A DNA stretch of 64,000 nucleotides, taken from contig DAOUGI010000093.1 of NCBI GenBank assembly GCA_034429215.1, positions 1 to 64,000 of the forward strand, in the 5' to 3' direction. Below the pieces are notes generated by a model. That model was not told the DNA's origin. It did no database searches and saw nothing but the letters and a program-made list of their open reading frames with translations. How positions within the stretch are numbered: position 1 is the stretch's first letter; each line of letters begins with the position of its first letter. Below are positions 41,546 to 49,858 of this stretch, one piece after another. This stretch comes from JAFGOG01 sp034429215 (GTDB taxonomy: Bacteria; Chloroflexota; Anaerolineae; JAAYZQ01). Made by a program: the position numbers and the translations under genes.

Positions 41546-42694
41546 TTAGGAATATGTGCCATATTGATGCCAGGCGTCCCACATGGCCATGATGTTTTCC
41601 ACAGGGACGTTGGCCTGGATGTCGTGCACGGCAGCAAAGACAAAGCCGCCGCCCGGCGCAAGCGCCTCGATGTTGCGCCGCACGTCGTCACGCACCTGCG
41701 CCGGTGTGCCGGCACCCAGCACCCGCTGAGTATCGACCCCGCCGCCCCAAAACACCAGGTCGCGCCCGAAATCGCGCTTGAGGGAAACCGGGTCCATGCC
41801 CGCTGCCGCAACCTGCACCGGATTGAGGATATCGACGCCAACCTCGATCAGATCCGGGATCAGCGGGCGGATAGCGCCGCAGGAATGGAAAAAGACCTTG
41901 ACCGGCGCCTGGGCCTTGATAAACTCGAACAGCCGCTTGTGCCGAGGCTTGACCAGCCGGCGATAGGTGACGGGCGAAAACAGCAGCCGCTCTTGCCCTG
42001 CCATATCATCGGCCTCGATTACGACGTCGACCAGGTCACCGATCTCGCGCAGCGCCCGCTCCCAGAAAGCGCACTTCCACTCGACTATGCGGTCGAGCAT
42101 GGAAGCAACCAGGTCCTGATGGATCGCCAGATCTACATAGAAGGGCTCGTAACCGCGCATCCAGGAATAGACTTCGAGGACACCGGAGCACGGCCCCCAC
42201 AGAGCCACAGCTTTGTCCGCCGCCGCGGCCGCTTCGGCCTGCGCGCGCAAAGTCACAAAGCGCCGGTCGTCGAGTGGGTCGGGAAAGCGAACCGCCTGCA
42301 TGCCGGCCAGCGACTCGATGCCAGCCAGAGGATGGCGGTACATGTCATAGTAAAACCCGCCGTCTTTGGGCATGCGCCAGCCGATGCCCCACTCGTCGAA
42401 ATAGGCTTCGTACTCGCCCTCGTCGTGGAATACAAACTCAAAGCCGGAGGCCGGATCGGGCCTGACGGGGGAGACGTCGGCAAGCAGCCGCCCGGCGACG
42501 TCATCGTCGACCATGGCCAACTGCTCGGCCATGGCCGCCACGCGAGGCTTGACCGGCGGCAACCCCAGGCGCCGACGCAGATTGCCATAGGCCGTGAGGT
42601 GCAGCGTCGTCAGGCCGGTCCCGCCCAGATCGAATGGGACGCGGTCGGGCTCTCGGTGGCTCAGGGCCAGGGCAACGCGTTCTTTCGAGTTCAT
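41546..42694 (-). CDS. Uroporphyrinogen decarboxylase-family protein
   Basis: 382 residues of the URO-D/MtaA superfamily: LALSHREPDRVPFDLGGTG, LWGPCSGVLEVYSWMRGYE, KVFFHSCGAIRPLIPDLIEVG, VDILNPVQVAAAGMDP, FWGGGVDTQRVLGAGTPAQV. The heme enzyme's substrate Arg/Asp signature is not evident, while FHSCG and WGGGVDTQ are typical of methyltransferase-like members found in sugar operons. Function in the inositol cluster is unknown. Located between transporter and catabolic genes. Confidence 0.85.
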   Translation of the reverse strand: MNSKERVALALSHREPDRVPFDLGGTGLTTLHLTAYGNLRRRLGLPPVKPRVAAMAEQLAMVDDDVAGRLLADVSPVRPDPASGFEFVFHDEGEYEAYFDEWGIGWRMPKDGGFYYDMYRHPLAGIESLAGMQAVRFPDPLDDRRFVTLRAQAEAAAAADKAVALWGPCSGVLEVYSWMRGYEPFYVDLAIHQDLVASMLDRIVEWKCAFWERALREIGDLVDVVIEADDMAGQERLLFSPVTYRRLVKPRHKRLFEFIKAQAPVKVFFHSCGAIRPLIPDLIEVGVDILNPVQVAAAGMDPVSLKRDFGRDLVFWGGGVDTQRVLGAGTPAQVRDDVRRNIEALAPGGGFVFAAVHDIQANVPVENIMAMWDAWHQYGTYS

Positions 42695-42703
42695 CTGTCC
42701 GGC

Positions 42704-43462
42704 CTATTTCTCCCGCTCGCCGGTGATCAGATCGGCGATGTCCTTTTCGTCCACCTCGTCGCGCGTGTAGGTGCCCACTAACGTGCCACGGCGGATGACG
42801 GTAAAACGGTCGGCCACCTGGTAGACGTGCCCCACGTTGTGGGTAATAAAAATGACCGATAGCCCGCGCTCTTTGGCGTTGAGCGTGTAGTTGATCACCT
42901 TGCGCGTCTCGCCCACCGACAGAGCCGACGTCGGCTCGTCCAAGATGAGCAGCTTGGCACCGAAAAAGCGGGCGCGGCCGATGGCGATCGACTGCCGCTC
43001 ACCGCCAGACAGGCGGCCCACCTTCTCGTTGGGCGAGCGGATGTGAATGCCAATGTCCTTCAGCGCCTCGCGCGCCTGGCGGTCCATCCCGCGCACGTCG
43101 AGCCACCGCAGCGGGCCGATGCCAGTCATCAGCTCGCGACCCAGGTAGAAATTGCGGGTGATGCTCATCAGCGGCACCAGGGCCAGGTCCTGGTAGCAGG
43201 TCTCGATGCCCAGGGCGCGCGCGTCACGCGGCGAGCGGATATTGACCGGCTTGCCTTCGAAATAGATCTGGCCGCTGGTAGGTGTATGCACACCGGTCAG
43301 TACCTTGATCAACGTGGATTTGCCGGCGCCGTTATCCCCCAGCAAGCCGACAACTTCGTGGCGCCCCACGGTGAAATCTACGTTGCTCAGCGCAGTGATA
43401 GTGCCAAAACGCTTGGTAATTCCCTCCATGCGAACAACTGGGTCTTGTGCGTAATCCCCCAT
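42704..43462 (-). CDS. Sugar ABC importer, ATP-binding subunit (single domain, CUT2)
   Basis: 252 residues, one ATPase domain as in the FrcA type, where a dimer replaces the usual double-length RbsA. Walker A GDNGAGKST, Q-loop in YQDLALVPLM, signature LSGGERQSIAIGRA, Walker B LLILDEPTSAL, His switch FITHN. It powers the importer formed with the two permeases of this strand. Lies ten bases before the URO-D-like gene. Confidence 0.95.
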   Translation of the reverse strand: MGDYAQDPVVRMEGITKRFGTITALSNVDFTVGRHEVVGLLGDNGAGKSTLIKVLTGVHTPTSGQIYFEGKPVNIRSPRDARALGIETCYQDLALVPLMSITRNFYLGRELMTGIGPLRWLDVRGMDRQAREALKDIGIHIRSPNEKVGRLSGGERQSIAIGRARFFGAKLLILDEPTSALSVGETRKVINYTLNAKERGLSVIFITHNVGHVYQVADRFTVIRRGTLVGTYTRDEVDEKDIADLITGEREK

Positions 43463-43546
43463 AATCTTGCCTCCTAGAGACCGGCGTCGGATAAAAGGCC
43501 GGCAGGTTGATCGTGGCGACGCGCGCCACTCGCCTGCACTCCACGA

Positions 43547-44632
43547 CTAGCTCGAAGAGCTCTCCCTCAGGCGCAGCAGGCGCTTGATCCCATCGAAGAA
43601 AGGTCGCAGCGATCCACCGGTGCGGAGAAAGTTGTTAAAGATCGCAGCGGCCACGATCGTCACACCGACTATGGCAGGAAAGTTGTCGGGCTCGATGATG
43701 TCGAGTCGCACCACGCCGGTGCGCAGCATGCTGATAGTCAGGATGCCCAACAACCCGCCGACAATACTGCCCGAGCCGCCGGTGAGCAGAGTGCCACCCA
43801 CCACCGCGGCCGCGATGGCGTTCAGCTCCTCACCGTCCCCGGTGGCGATGCGGGCCGTGCCATACTGGCTGAACAGCATGACGCCCGCCAAGCCAGCCAT
43901 CAAACCCGACATCACAAAACAGGCGAACTTGATCCTCTTGACATTCACGCCCTGGGCTGCCGCGGCGCCGGGGTTGCCGCCCGTGGATAGAACGTGATTG
44001 CCGAATCGCGTCCGCACGAGGATGAACTGAAACAGGATCACCAGCCCGATCAACCAGAATAGGGATGATCGGAAGTTTGCCCCCGGGACGAGCTGGACCA
44101 GCCACTCAAGCTTGCCGTTGAAAAAGGTGTAGATGGGCAGGGTCTTGGCCGTGGTCTGCACCATGTCGCCGGTCGAATAGACCCACAAGGCCCCGCGGTA
44201 AATAAACTGCATACCCAAGGTGATGATGAACGACGGGATGCGCGTCCAGTTAAAGATGAGGCCGTTCAGGGCGCCCAACACCGACGGCACGAACAGCGCC
44301 ACGACGAGCGCCAGGACGGGAGGGTACCCTTGCTGGATCATAGAGCCGAAGAGATAGGCTCCCCAGGCCATCATCGGGCCGACCGACAGGTCGAACTCGC
44401 CGGCGATCATGAGCTGGGTCACGCCGATGGTAATGATGCCCGTCAGAGTGGCGGCATTGACAATGCCGGCCCATGCCTCTGCCCGCCGAAAGCTGGGCAC
44501 CAATATAAAGAACAGGATAAAGACGGTGACCAGGGTGATAACCGGCCCGGCAATGGGTGACTCGAGTACCTGTCGATAGTATATCCTTCGAGCGCCGGGC
44601 CTGGGCTCGGCATCCCTTGGGGCTGTAGCCAC
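43547..44632 (-). CDS. Sugar ABC importer permease (RbsC-like), second copy
   Basis: 361 residues with about eight to ten hydrophobic segments and the BPD_transp_2 hallmark GGNPGAAAAQGVNVKRIKFACF. Shared with the other permease: ITIGVTQLMIAGEFDLSVG, GGTLLTGGSGSIVGGLLG. The two permeases may form a heterodimer. The GTG at 44632 has AGGAGG seven bases before it; an ATG at 44659 lies inside the dispersed repeat and would add MHAAPGGKH. Confidence 0.93.
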   Translation of the reverse strand: MATAPRDAEPRPGARRIYYRQVLESPIAGPVITLVTVFILFFILVPSFRRAEAWAGIVNAATLTGIITIGVTQLMIAGEFDLSVGPMMAWGAYLFGSMIQQGYPPVLALVVALFVPSVLGALNGLIFNWTRIPSFIITLGMQFIYRGALWVYSTGDMVQTTAKTLPIYTFFNGKLEWLVQLVPGANFRSSLFWLIGLVILFQFILVRTRFGNHVLSTGGNPGAAAAQGVNVKRIKFACFVMSGLMAGLAGVMLFSQYGTARIATGDGEELNAIAAAVVGGTLLTGGSGSIVGGLLGILTISMLRTGVVRLDIIEPDNFPAIVGVTIVAAAIFNNFLRTGGSLRPFFDGIKRLLRLRESSSS

Positions 44633-44646
44633 GTGCTTGCCTCCTG

Positions 44647-44668
44647 GTGCCGCATGCATCTGGCGGCC
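44647..44668 (-). repeat. Short dispersed repeat (GCCGCAT..CTGGCGGC), copy 2
   Basis: Lies directly before the AGGAGG site of the permease gene. Confidence 0.65.
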
Positions 44669-44679
44669 TAGTGCCGTCG

Positions 44680-44701
44680 GTGTCGCATGCTTCTGGCGAC
44701 C
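44680..44701 (-). repeat. Short dispersed repeat, copy 3 (tandem with copy 2)
   Basis: GTCGCATGCTTCTGGCGAC, 11 bases from copy 2. The compensating changes in both arms (C to T, G to A) keep the inverted symmetry, which suggests that the hairpin matters. Confidence 0.55.
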
Positions 44702-44773
44702 ATAATTCTGTCGGCCTGCTTTGGTTACTGACTGGGGGCAACCCCATAGGGTCGCCCCCAGTCAAAAACATCT

Positions 44774-46687
44774 TTAGCGATACTTGCCGGCAAGCGACTC
44801 GACGACCTCCAGGTTGTCCTTGGTGACAAACCCAGGGCCGGTGGCCGTGACCGGCATGGCCGGGCTGATGCCGTAGCGAACCTTGAGCACCAGGTACATG
44901 ACCGTGCCATAGCCTTGCAGGAACGGCTGCTGGTCAATGCCGAACATCGTCGTGCCGTCCTTGATGGCGGCATTGATCTCGGTGCCCAGGTCGAAGGTGC
45001 CATGCTTGACCTTGTCAGGCGACAGGCCGGCTTCCTTGTAGAAAGCGTAGAACGGGTTGGCGCCGTTGGGACCAAGGGTCATGAAGATGTCGGTGTCGGG
45101 GTTGGCCGCATAGTAGTCGGCGATGGTCGTCTGCGACGACGCCGGATCGTCGCTGATGGCCAGCACCTCGGCCGAGATGCTCTTTTCCGTCAGCGCGTCG
45201 ACAAAGCCCTTGCAGCGAGCGTCCAGACCGGTGTGGCCAACCTGCTGGTTGATGCACACACCCTTCTTGCCGCCATTCGCCGCGAGCCGCTGCCCGCCCT
45301 GGTAGCCGCCCTGGTACTCATCTTGCCCCAGGTAGCTCATGTAAGCGATGCCATCCTTGGTCGGTCCGCTGCCGGCGTTGTAGGCCATCACCGGGATGCC
45401 GGCATCGAGCGCGCGCTGGATCGGGGCGCGGAACAGGTCGGCATCGGTCACGGTCAGGCCAAGGCCATCGGGCTTGGCCGACACGGCCTGGTCGATCAAC
45501 TGCGCCGTCTTTTCCAGGTCGAACTTGTCCGGGCCAAGGACGGTATAGTCGACATTCATCTGCTCGGCAGCCGTCTTGATGCCGTTCTCGACCACGCACC
45601 AGAACGAGTCCCAGGCGCACAGGGCGTGCTGGACCAGGACGAGCTTGACCGGCCGGGCAGAGTCAGCCTGAAAGTCGACGTTCTCTTTGGTCACAAAGCC
45701 AGGGCCGGTGCTGGTCACGGGGCCGGCAGGCAGGATGCCATACCGCTTGTCCATGGCCAAGATCATGGCCGCGCCATAGCCTTGCAGGAACGGCTGCTGG
45801 TCGATGCCGAACATCGTCGTGCCGTCCTTGATGGCGGCATTGATCTCGGTGCCCAGGTCGAAGGTGCCGTGCTTGACCTTGTCAGGCGACAGACCCGCTT
45901 CCTTGTAGAAGGCATAGAACGGGTTGGCGCCGTTAGGGCCAAGCGTCAAAAAGATGTCGGTGTCGGGGTTGGCCGCATAGTAGTCGGCGATGGTCGTCTG
46001 CGACGACGCCGGGTCGTCACTGATGGCCAGCACCTCGGCCGGGATGCTCTTTTCCGTCAGCGCGTCGACAAAGCCCTTGCAGCGGGCGTCCAGACCGGTG
46101 TGGCCAACCTGCTGGTTGATGCACACACCCTTCTTGCCGCCATCCGCCGCGAGCCGCTGCCCGCCCTGGTAGCCGCCCTGGTACTCATCCTGCCCCAGGT
46201 AGGTCAGGTAGGGGATGCCGTCCTCAACCGGGCCCTTGCCGGCGTTGTAGGCGACAACCGGGATGCCGGCATCGAGCGCACGCTGGATCGGGGCGCGGAA
46301 CAGGTCGGCATCGGTCACGGTCAGGGCGATGGCGTCGGGCTTGGCCGACACGGCCTGGTCGATCAACTGCGCCGTCTTTTCCAGATCGAACTTGTCCGGG
46401 CCGAGGATCGTCGCATCGATGTTCATGTCGGTCGCGGCCTGCTTGATGCCGTTCTCGACGGTGCACCAGAACGAGTCCCAGGCGCACAGGGCGTGCTGGA
46501 CAAAGATGATCTTTAGCCGGGCATCCGGCCCGCCTGCCGTGGCCGGCTCGGGAGCCGTGGTCGCCACAGAGGCCGCCGTGTCCGCCGGAGCGGCAGTCGG
46601 TTCGGGCGCTGTCGTGCCGCCGCAGGCAGTCACCAGCATGGTCATCACGACTACCAGGCTCAGCAAACTCACAATCCTTTTTGACAT
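44774..46687 (-). CDS. Sugar-binding lipoprotein with two fused near-identical binding domains
   Basis: 637 residues. Signal peptide and lipobox (MTMLVTACGG, Cys22), a Pro/Thr/Ala-rich linker, then two periplasmic-binding domains of the RbsB type in tandem: copy A from about residue 57, copy B from about 346, offset by 289 residues. Both hold VQHALCAWDSFWC, LTVTDADLFRAPIQRALDA, VCINQQVGHTGLDARCKGF and MFGIDQQPFLQGYG. Copy B has no signal of its own. Four Cys per copy could form disulfides. Large parts are almost identical in DNA. Presumed to bind inositol for the flanking permeases; normal family members have one domain of about 300-330 residues. Confidence 0.9.
   Translation of the reverse strand: MSKRIVSLLSLVVVMTMLVTACGGTTAPEPTAAPADTAASVATTAPEPATAGGPDARLKIIFVQHALCAWDSFWCTVENGIKQAATDMNIDATILGPDKFDLEKTAQLIDQAVSAKPDAIALTVTDADLFRAPIQRALDAGIPVVAYNAGKGPVEDGIPYLTYLGQDEYQGGYQGGQRLAADGGKKGVCINQQVGHTGLDARCKGFVDALTEKSIPAEVLAISDDPASSQTTIADYYAANPDTDIFLTLGPNGANPFYAFYKEAGLSPDKVKHGTFDLGTEINAAIKDGTTMFGIDQQPFLQGYGAAMILAMDKRYGILPAGPVTSTGPGFVTKENVDFQADSARPVKLVLVQHALCAWDSFWCVVENGIKTAAEQMNVDYTVLGPDKFDLEKTAQLIDQAVSAKPDGLGLTVTDADLFRAPIQRALDAGIPVMAYNAGSGPTKDGIAYMSYLGQDEYQGGYQGGQRLAANGGKKGVCINQQVGHTGLDARCKGFVDALTEKSISAEVLAISDDPASSQTTIADYYAANPDTDIFMTLGPNGANPFYAFYKEAGLSPDKVKHGTFDLGTEINAAIKDGTTMFGIDQQPFLQGYGTVMYLVLKVRYGISPAMPVTATGPGFVTKDNLEVVESLAGKYR
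44789..46504 (-). repeat. Direct 867-bp duplication within the binding-protein gene
   Basis: Copy A spans about 45656-46504 and copy B about 44789-45637. The strings around 44928-45001 and 45795-45868 differ by about one base; differences gather near the domain edges. Confidence 0.85.
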
Positions 46688-46780
46688 TTCTTCCTCCTCA
46701 TAGTTGGGTTTTGTACCTCATCCATCGCTTACAGCACACATGGTCTGGCCAGTAACCACCCCCTTTCGTAGAACCCGCTA

Positions 46781-46800
46781 TCCCGGCTCCCAGGCCGGGA
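46781..46800. repeat. Palindrome upstream of the binding-protein gene
   Basis: TCCCGGC-TCCCAG-GCCGGGA between the first permease and the binding-protein gene, like the copy in eda. In an operon such a stem could protect the abundant binding-protein mRNA. Confidence 0.5.
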
Positions 46801-46831
46801 CCTTCAAGCCTCATGCACCGTAACGGGCAGG

Positions 46832-47812
46832 TCATTCGTGCCGGCTGAGGTAACTGGTGAGCACCGCCGACACAATCAAGATAAAGCCGGCAACAGCACG
46901 GAAAACGTCGACCGACACGCTCAGCAGCACCAGGCCCTGGTCGAGCACCTGCAACAAGAGGATGCCCAGGCAGGCGCCAAAAACGGTGCCCAGCCCGCCG
47001 GTCAACTGTACGCCACCGATGACGGCGCCGGCCACAGCGAGCAGCTCCCAGCCAGCACCGCGCATCGGATCGATACTGGTCCTCATGGCAAACTGCATCA
47101 CCCCGGCCAAGCCCACCAGCAGGCCGGTGAGTGCAAACGCCGACAGCTTGACACGCCGAACAGGCACGCCCTGCGCCAGGGCGGCGCCCGGGTTGCCGCC
47201 GACGGCATAGATCCAGTTGCCCCACCGCGTGCGGGTCAGCACGAACCACATCAGCAGGGTCAGCAGGGCAAACCAGACGATCGATAGCCGAAAGTTTCCG
47301 GCCGCGTTCAGCGGTCCGTTGAGAATGTCGAACAGCAGCGGCGGAGTGCCCGTGTACTTGGCAAAGTCCGAGCCGCCGAGGCCGCGGGCAATACCCCGGT
47401 AGGCCAGCATCGTGCCCAGCGTGGTGATGAACGACGGAATGCCCGACCAGACGACGATGGCGCCATTGATGAAGCCCAGCAGGGTGGAGACGACCAGAGC
47501 CAGCAGCATGGCGAGCACAGGCGGCACGCCAGCATTCATGCTCAGAGCGAACACATAGCCGGCGACGGCAAAGTTCGAGCCCACCGACAGGTCAAACTCA
47601 CCCGAGATCATCAAAACGGCCACGCCGATGACGATGATGCCCAGGTTACTGCCGAACGTCAGAATGTTGGCTAGGGAGTTCGGACTCAGGAAGTTTGGCG
47701 CAAAGATGGTGAAAAACAGAAACACCACCAGAAAGCTGCTCAGCGCCACGAGCTCTGGAAGGGCGGCCAGCCGGGAAAGTAGATGCGTCCAACGAAGGCC
47801 GAGAGTTGCCAC
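46832..47812 (-). CDS. Sugar ABC importer permease (RbsC-like)
   Basis: 326 residues with multiple membrane segments (LVALSSFLVVFLFFTIFAP; GIIVIGVAVLMISGEFDLSV) and the permease hallmark GGNPGAALAQGVPVRRVKLSAF. The GTG start (MATLGLRW) lies seven bases beyond the LacI stop, with GGGAGG ten bases before it. Pairs with the other permease to form the channel. Confidence 0.93.
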   Translation of the reverse strand: MATLGLRWTHLLSRLAALPELVALSSFLVVFLFFTIFAPNFLSPNSLANILTFGSNLGIIVIGVAVLMISGEFDLSVGSNFAVAGYVFALSMNAGVPPVLAMLLALVVSTLLGFINGAIVVWSGIPSFITTLGTMLAYRGIARGLGGSDFAKYTGTPPLLFDILNGPLNAAGNFRLSIVWFALLTLLMWFVLTRTRWGNWIYAVGGNPGAALAQGVPVRRVKLSAFALTGLLVGLAGVMQFAMRTSIDPMRGAGWELLAVAGAVIGGVQLTGGLGTVFGACLGILLLQVLDQGLVLLSVSVDVFRAVAGFILIVSAVLTSYLSRHE

Positions 47813-47819
47813 TGGTTAC

Positions 47820-48956
47820 TTACCTCCCTGTGCCGCAGGTATCTGGCGGCCACTCGCCTATGCGTGGGGCCATTCGAGATTCAGCACACAAGGCCTCCTC
47901 ATGAGGGTCCACTGTGGATTCGCGCACGATTAGTCTACCCTGGACAACAATGTCCCTGGACGGCGTCAGCGAATCCTGACCGCCGGACATCGAGGCGCCT
48001 ACACCCTCACGGTGGCCATATGACAAGAGGGTCATCATCATCTCCACAGCACTCCGGCCCATCTCCACTTTGGGTTGGGCAATGGTGGTCAGTGATGGGG
48101 ATATATACAGAGCAAAAGGGATATCGTCAAAACCGACAACGGCCAGATCCCTGGGCACCGAAAGGCCGGCCTGCCGTGCGGCATGGATCAGGCCGATGGC
48201 CGTCACGTCGTTGTAGCAGAAAGCAGCCGTGGGCGGCGATGGCAGAGCCATGAGCACAAGCAACGCCCGTTCCCCCCCATCGGCACGGCCGGTGCCCGCC
48301 ACAACCAGTGCCGGGTCGAAGGGAATGCCCGCCTCTGACAGGGCCTGGCGATAGCCGGTCAGCCGATCCATGTCGTCGCTGTGATCGGCCGGACCGGTCA
48401 GATAGGCGATGCGGCGATGGCCAAGCCGGATCAGGTGTTCGGTTGCCAGGCAGCCGCCATGCTGGTTGTCCACGTTCACGGCAAAGGTATACAGCCCGCC
48501 TTGCCGGCTGTGGCTGTTGATCAGCACCACCGGCACACCGAGCTGTTCCAGGTAGTGGTGATATAGCGCACCAACCCGCGACGAAGTGACAATGACTCCA
48601 TCCACCCGTTTGGAGCGCAGCATCTCAACAACCCTTATCTCCCGTTCGGGCTCGGCGTTAGAGCTGACGAGGATGACGGTATAGCCGTGGTCGTGGGCGG
48701 TGTTTTCGACGGCTTGAACGATTTCGCCGATAAAGGGGTCGGCAATGGTGGTCACAACAACGCCGATCGTCCTGGTGCGGCCCATAACCAGACTGCGGGC
48801 CTGCGCATCGGGGGAATAGCCCATATCACGGGCCAGGCGTTGAATCCGCACCCTGGTTTCGGCGCTCACGAGCGAACTGTCACCCAACGCCCGTGAGACG
48901 GTCGAGTGGGAAACCCCTGCTGCCCTTGCGACGTCTTTGATCGAAATAGGAGACAT
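47820..48956 (-). CDS. LacI-family transcriptional regulator
   Basis: 378 residues. The N-terminal helix-turn-helix and hinge, ISIKDVARAAGVSHSTVSRA then GYSPDAQARSLVMGRT, are followed by a sugar-binding core (TIGVVVTTIADPFIGEIVQAV; TAAFCYNDVTAIGLIHAARQ; VVGFDDIPFALYISPSLTTI). It should repress the importer and catabolic genes until an inducer, probably inositol or an early product, binds. About 30 extra C-terminal residues end in a part encoded by the short dispersed repeat (WPPDTCGTGR). It is the first gene of the long strand and has its own operator. Confidence 0.95.
   Translation of the reverse strand: MSPISIKDVARAAGVSHSTVSRALGDSSLVSAETRVRIQRLARDMGYSPDAQARSLVMGRTRTIGVVVTTIADPFIGEIVQAVENTAHDHGYTVILVSSNAEPEREIRVVEMLRSKRVDGVIVTSSRVGALYHHYLEQLGVPVVLINSHSRQGGLYTFAVNVDNQHGGCLATEHLIRLGHRRIAYLTGPADHSDDMDRLTGYRQALSEAGIPFDPALVVAGTGRADGGERALLVLMALPSPPTAAFCYNDVTAIGLIHAARQAGLSVPRDLAVVGFDDIPFALYISPSLTTIAQPKVEMGRSAVEMMMTLLSYGHREGVGASMSGGQDSLTPSRDIVVQGRLIVRESTVDPHEEALCAESRMAPRIGEWPPDTCGTGR
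47830..47851 (-). repeat. Short dispersed repeat (GCCGCAG..CTGGCGGC), copy 4
   Basis: Forms the last codons of the LacI gene and adjoins the GGGAGG site of the next permease. Confidence 0.6.
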
Positions 48957-49022
48957 TGCCCCGATTCTGGCATGATGCGCACCCGACTGCTGAGGCCCTC
49001 ACCTGGAAAGCCCTGGCGCATC

Positions 49023-49066
49023 TTGCACACGTGTGCAATTATAGCACATTCGACGGAGCTTGTCAA
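49023..49066 (-). promoter_or_regulatory. Promoter and LacI-type operator of the long catabolic strand
   Basis: On the minus strand, TTGACA (49061-49066), 17 bases, TATAAT (49038-49043): a consensus sigma-A promoter. Immediately downstream, overlapping the -10 by one base, is the perfect palindrome TTGCACACGTGTGCAA (49023-49038) with a central CG, the form of LacI-family operators. Binding there would block initiation. Confidence 0.85.
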
Positions 49067-49139
49067 GTACCTGAAAAGTTAAATCTCTGCAATCCCAAGA
49101 ATATTGGCGATCGCCCTTATCTCGAGCCTACCGGCATTC

Positions 49140-49168
49140 TTGCCCCCCGCGCCAGACACGGCTATAAT
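49140..49168 (+). promoter_or_regulatory. Promoter of the hydroxylase gene
   Basis: TTGCCC (49140-49145), 17 bases, TATAAT (49163-49168), divergent from the LacI promoter. Confidence 0.6.
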
Positions 49169-49210
49169 AGGCATCGGGCTGCAAAATCTGGATAAAAGGA
49201 GACCCTAGCC

Positions 49211-49858
49211 ATGAAAGCTCACGTTGCGCTCGATCACAGCGAAGAACCGATCCGCCTGTTCAAGTCCGACTTTTTCGAGTTCTTTACCCACATCCACCCG
49301 GTGGTGGTGCTGGCCATCTATGTGCCGGTGGCGATCTATTTCCTGGTCACAGCCATCATCGGCCAGCCGCCGACAGGCATCTCCAAAGCCATCTACATCC
49401 CTGCCGGATTGCTGATCGGGCTCTTCATATGGACCTTTACCGAGTACAGTTTGCACCGTTTCGTCTTTCACTTCCCGCCGCGCGCGCCCTGGCAGGAACG
49501 GATCTTTTTCCTCTTCCATGGGGTGCACCATGCCCAACCCAAGATGAAGACACGACTGGTGATGCCCCCACCGGTCAGCATCCCCCTGGCCCTTCTCTTT
49601 TATGCTATTTTCTACCTGATCCTGGACGTCGTGTTGGGAGTACCCCACTGGATCGCACCCACCTTTGCCGGGTTCATCGCCGGCTATCTGATCTACGATA
49701 TGACCCACTATGCCACCCACCATTGGCCGATGCGCAGCGGGTACTTCAAGTTCTTGAAGCGCTACCACATGCAGCACCACTACAAAACGCCAGACAAGCG
49801 CTATGGCGTCAGCTCGCCGCTGTGGGACATTGTTTTTGGCACCAAGCCGGCCTCATGA
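49211..49858 (+). CDS. Fatty acid hydroxylase / sterol desaturase family membrane protein
   Basis: 215 residues, about four hydrophobic segments and the full di-iron His pattern: EYSLHRFVFH, FHGVHH, THYATHH and YHMQHHYKTPDKRYGVS. Closest to fatty-acid 2-hydroxylase types, which hydroxylate acyl chains of membrane lipids with oxygen and an electron donor. The stop overlaps the next start (ATGA). GGAG lies eight bases before the ATG. Confidence 0.92.
   Translation: MKAHVALDHSEEPIRLFKSDFFEFFTHIHPVVVLAIYVPVAIYFLVTAIIGQPPTGISKAIYIPAGLLIGLFIWTFTEYSLHRFVFHFPPRAPWQERIFFLFHGVHHAQPKMKTRLVMPPPVSIPLALLFYAIFYLILDVVLGVPHWIAPTFAGFIAGYLIYDMTHYATHHWPMRSGYFKFLKRYHMQHHYKTPDKRYGVSSPLWDIVFGTKPAS

Noticed and set aside
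44915..46516. 533-codon open frame on the plus strand
   Set aside because: Antisense to the duplicated binding-protein gene; its repeats only mirror that gene, and it has no homology or ribosome-binding site.
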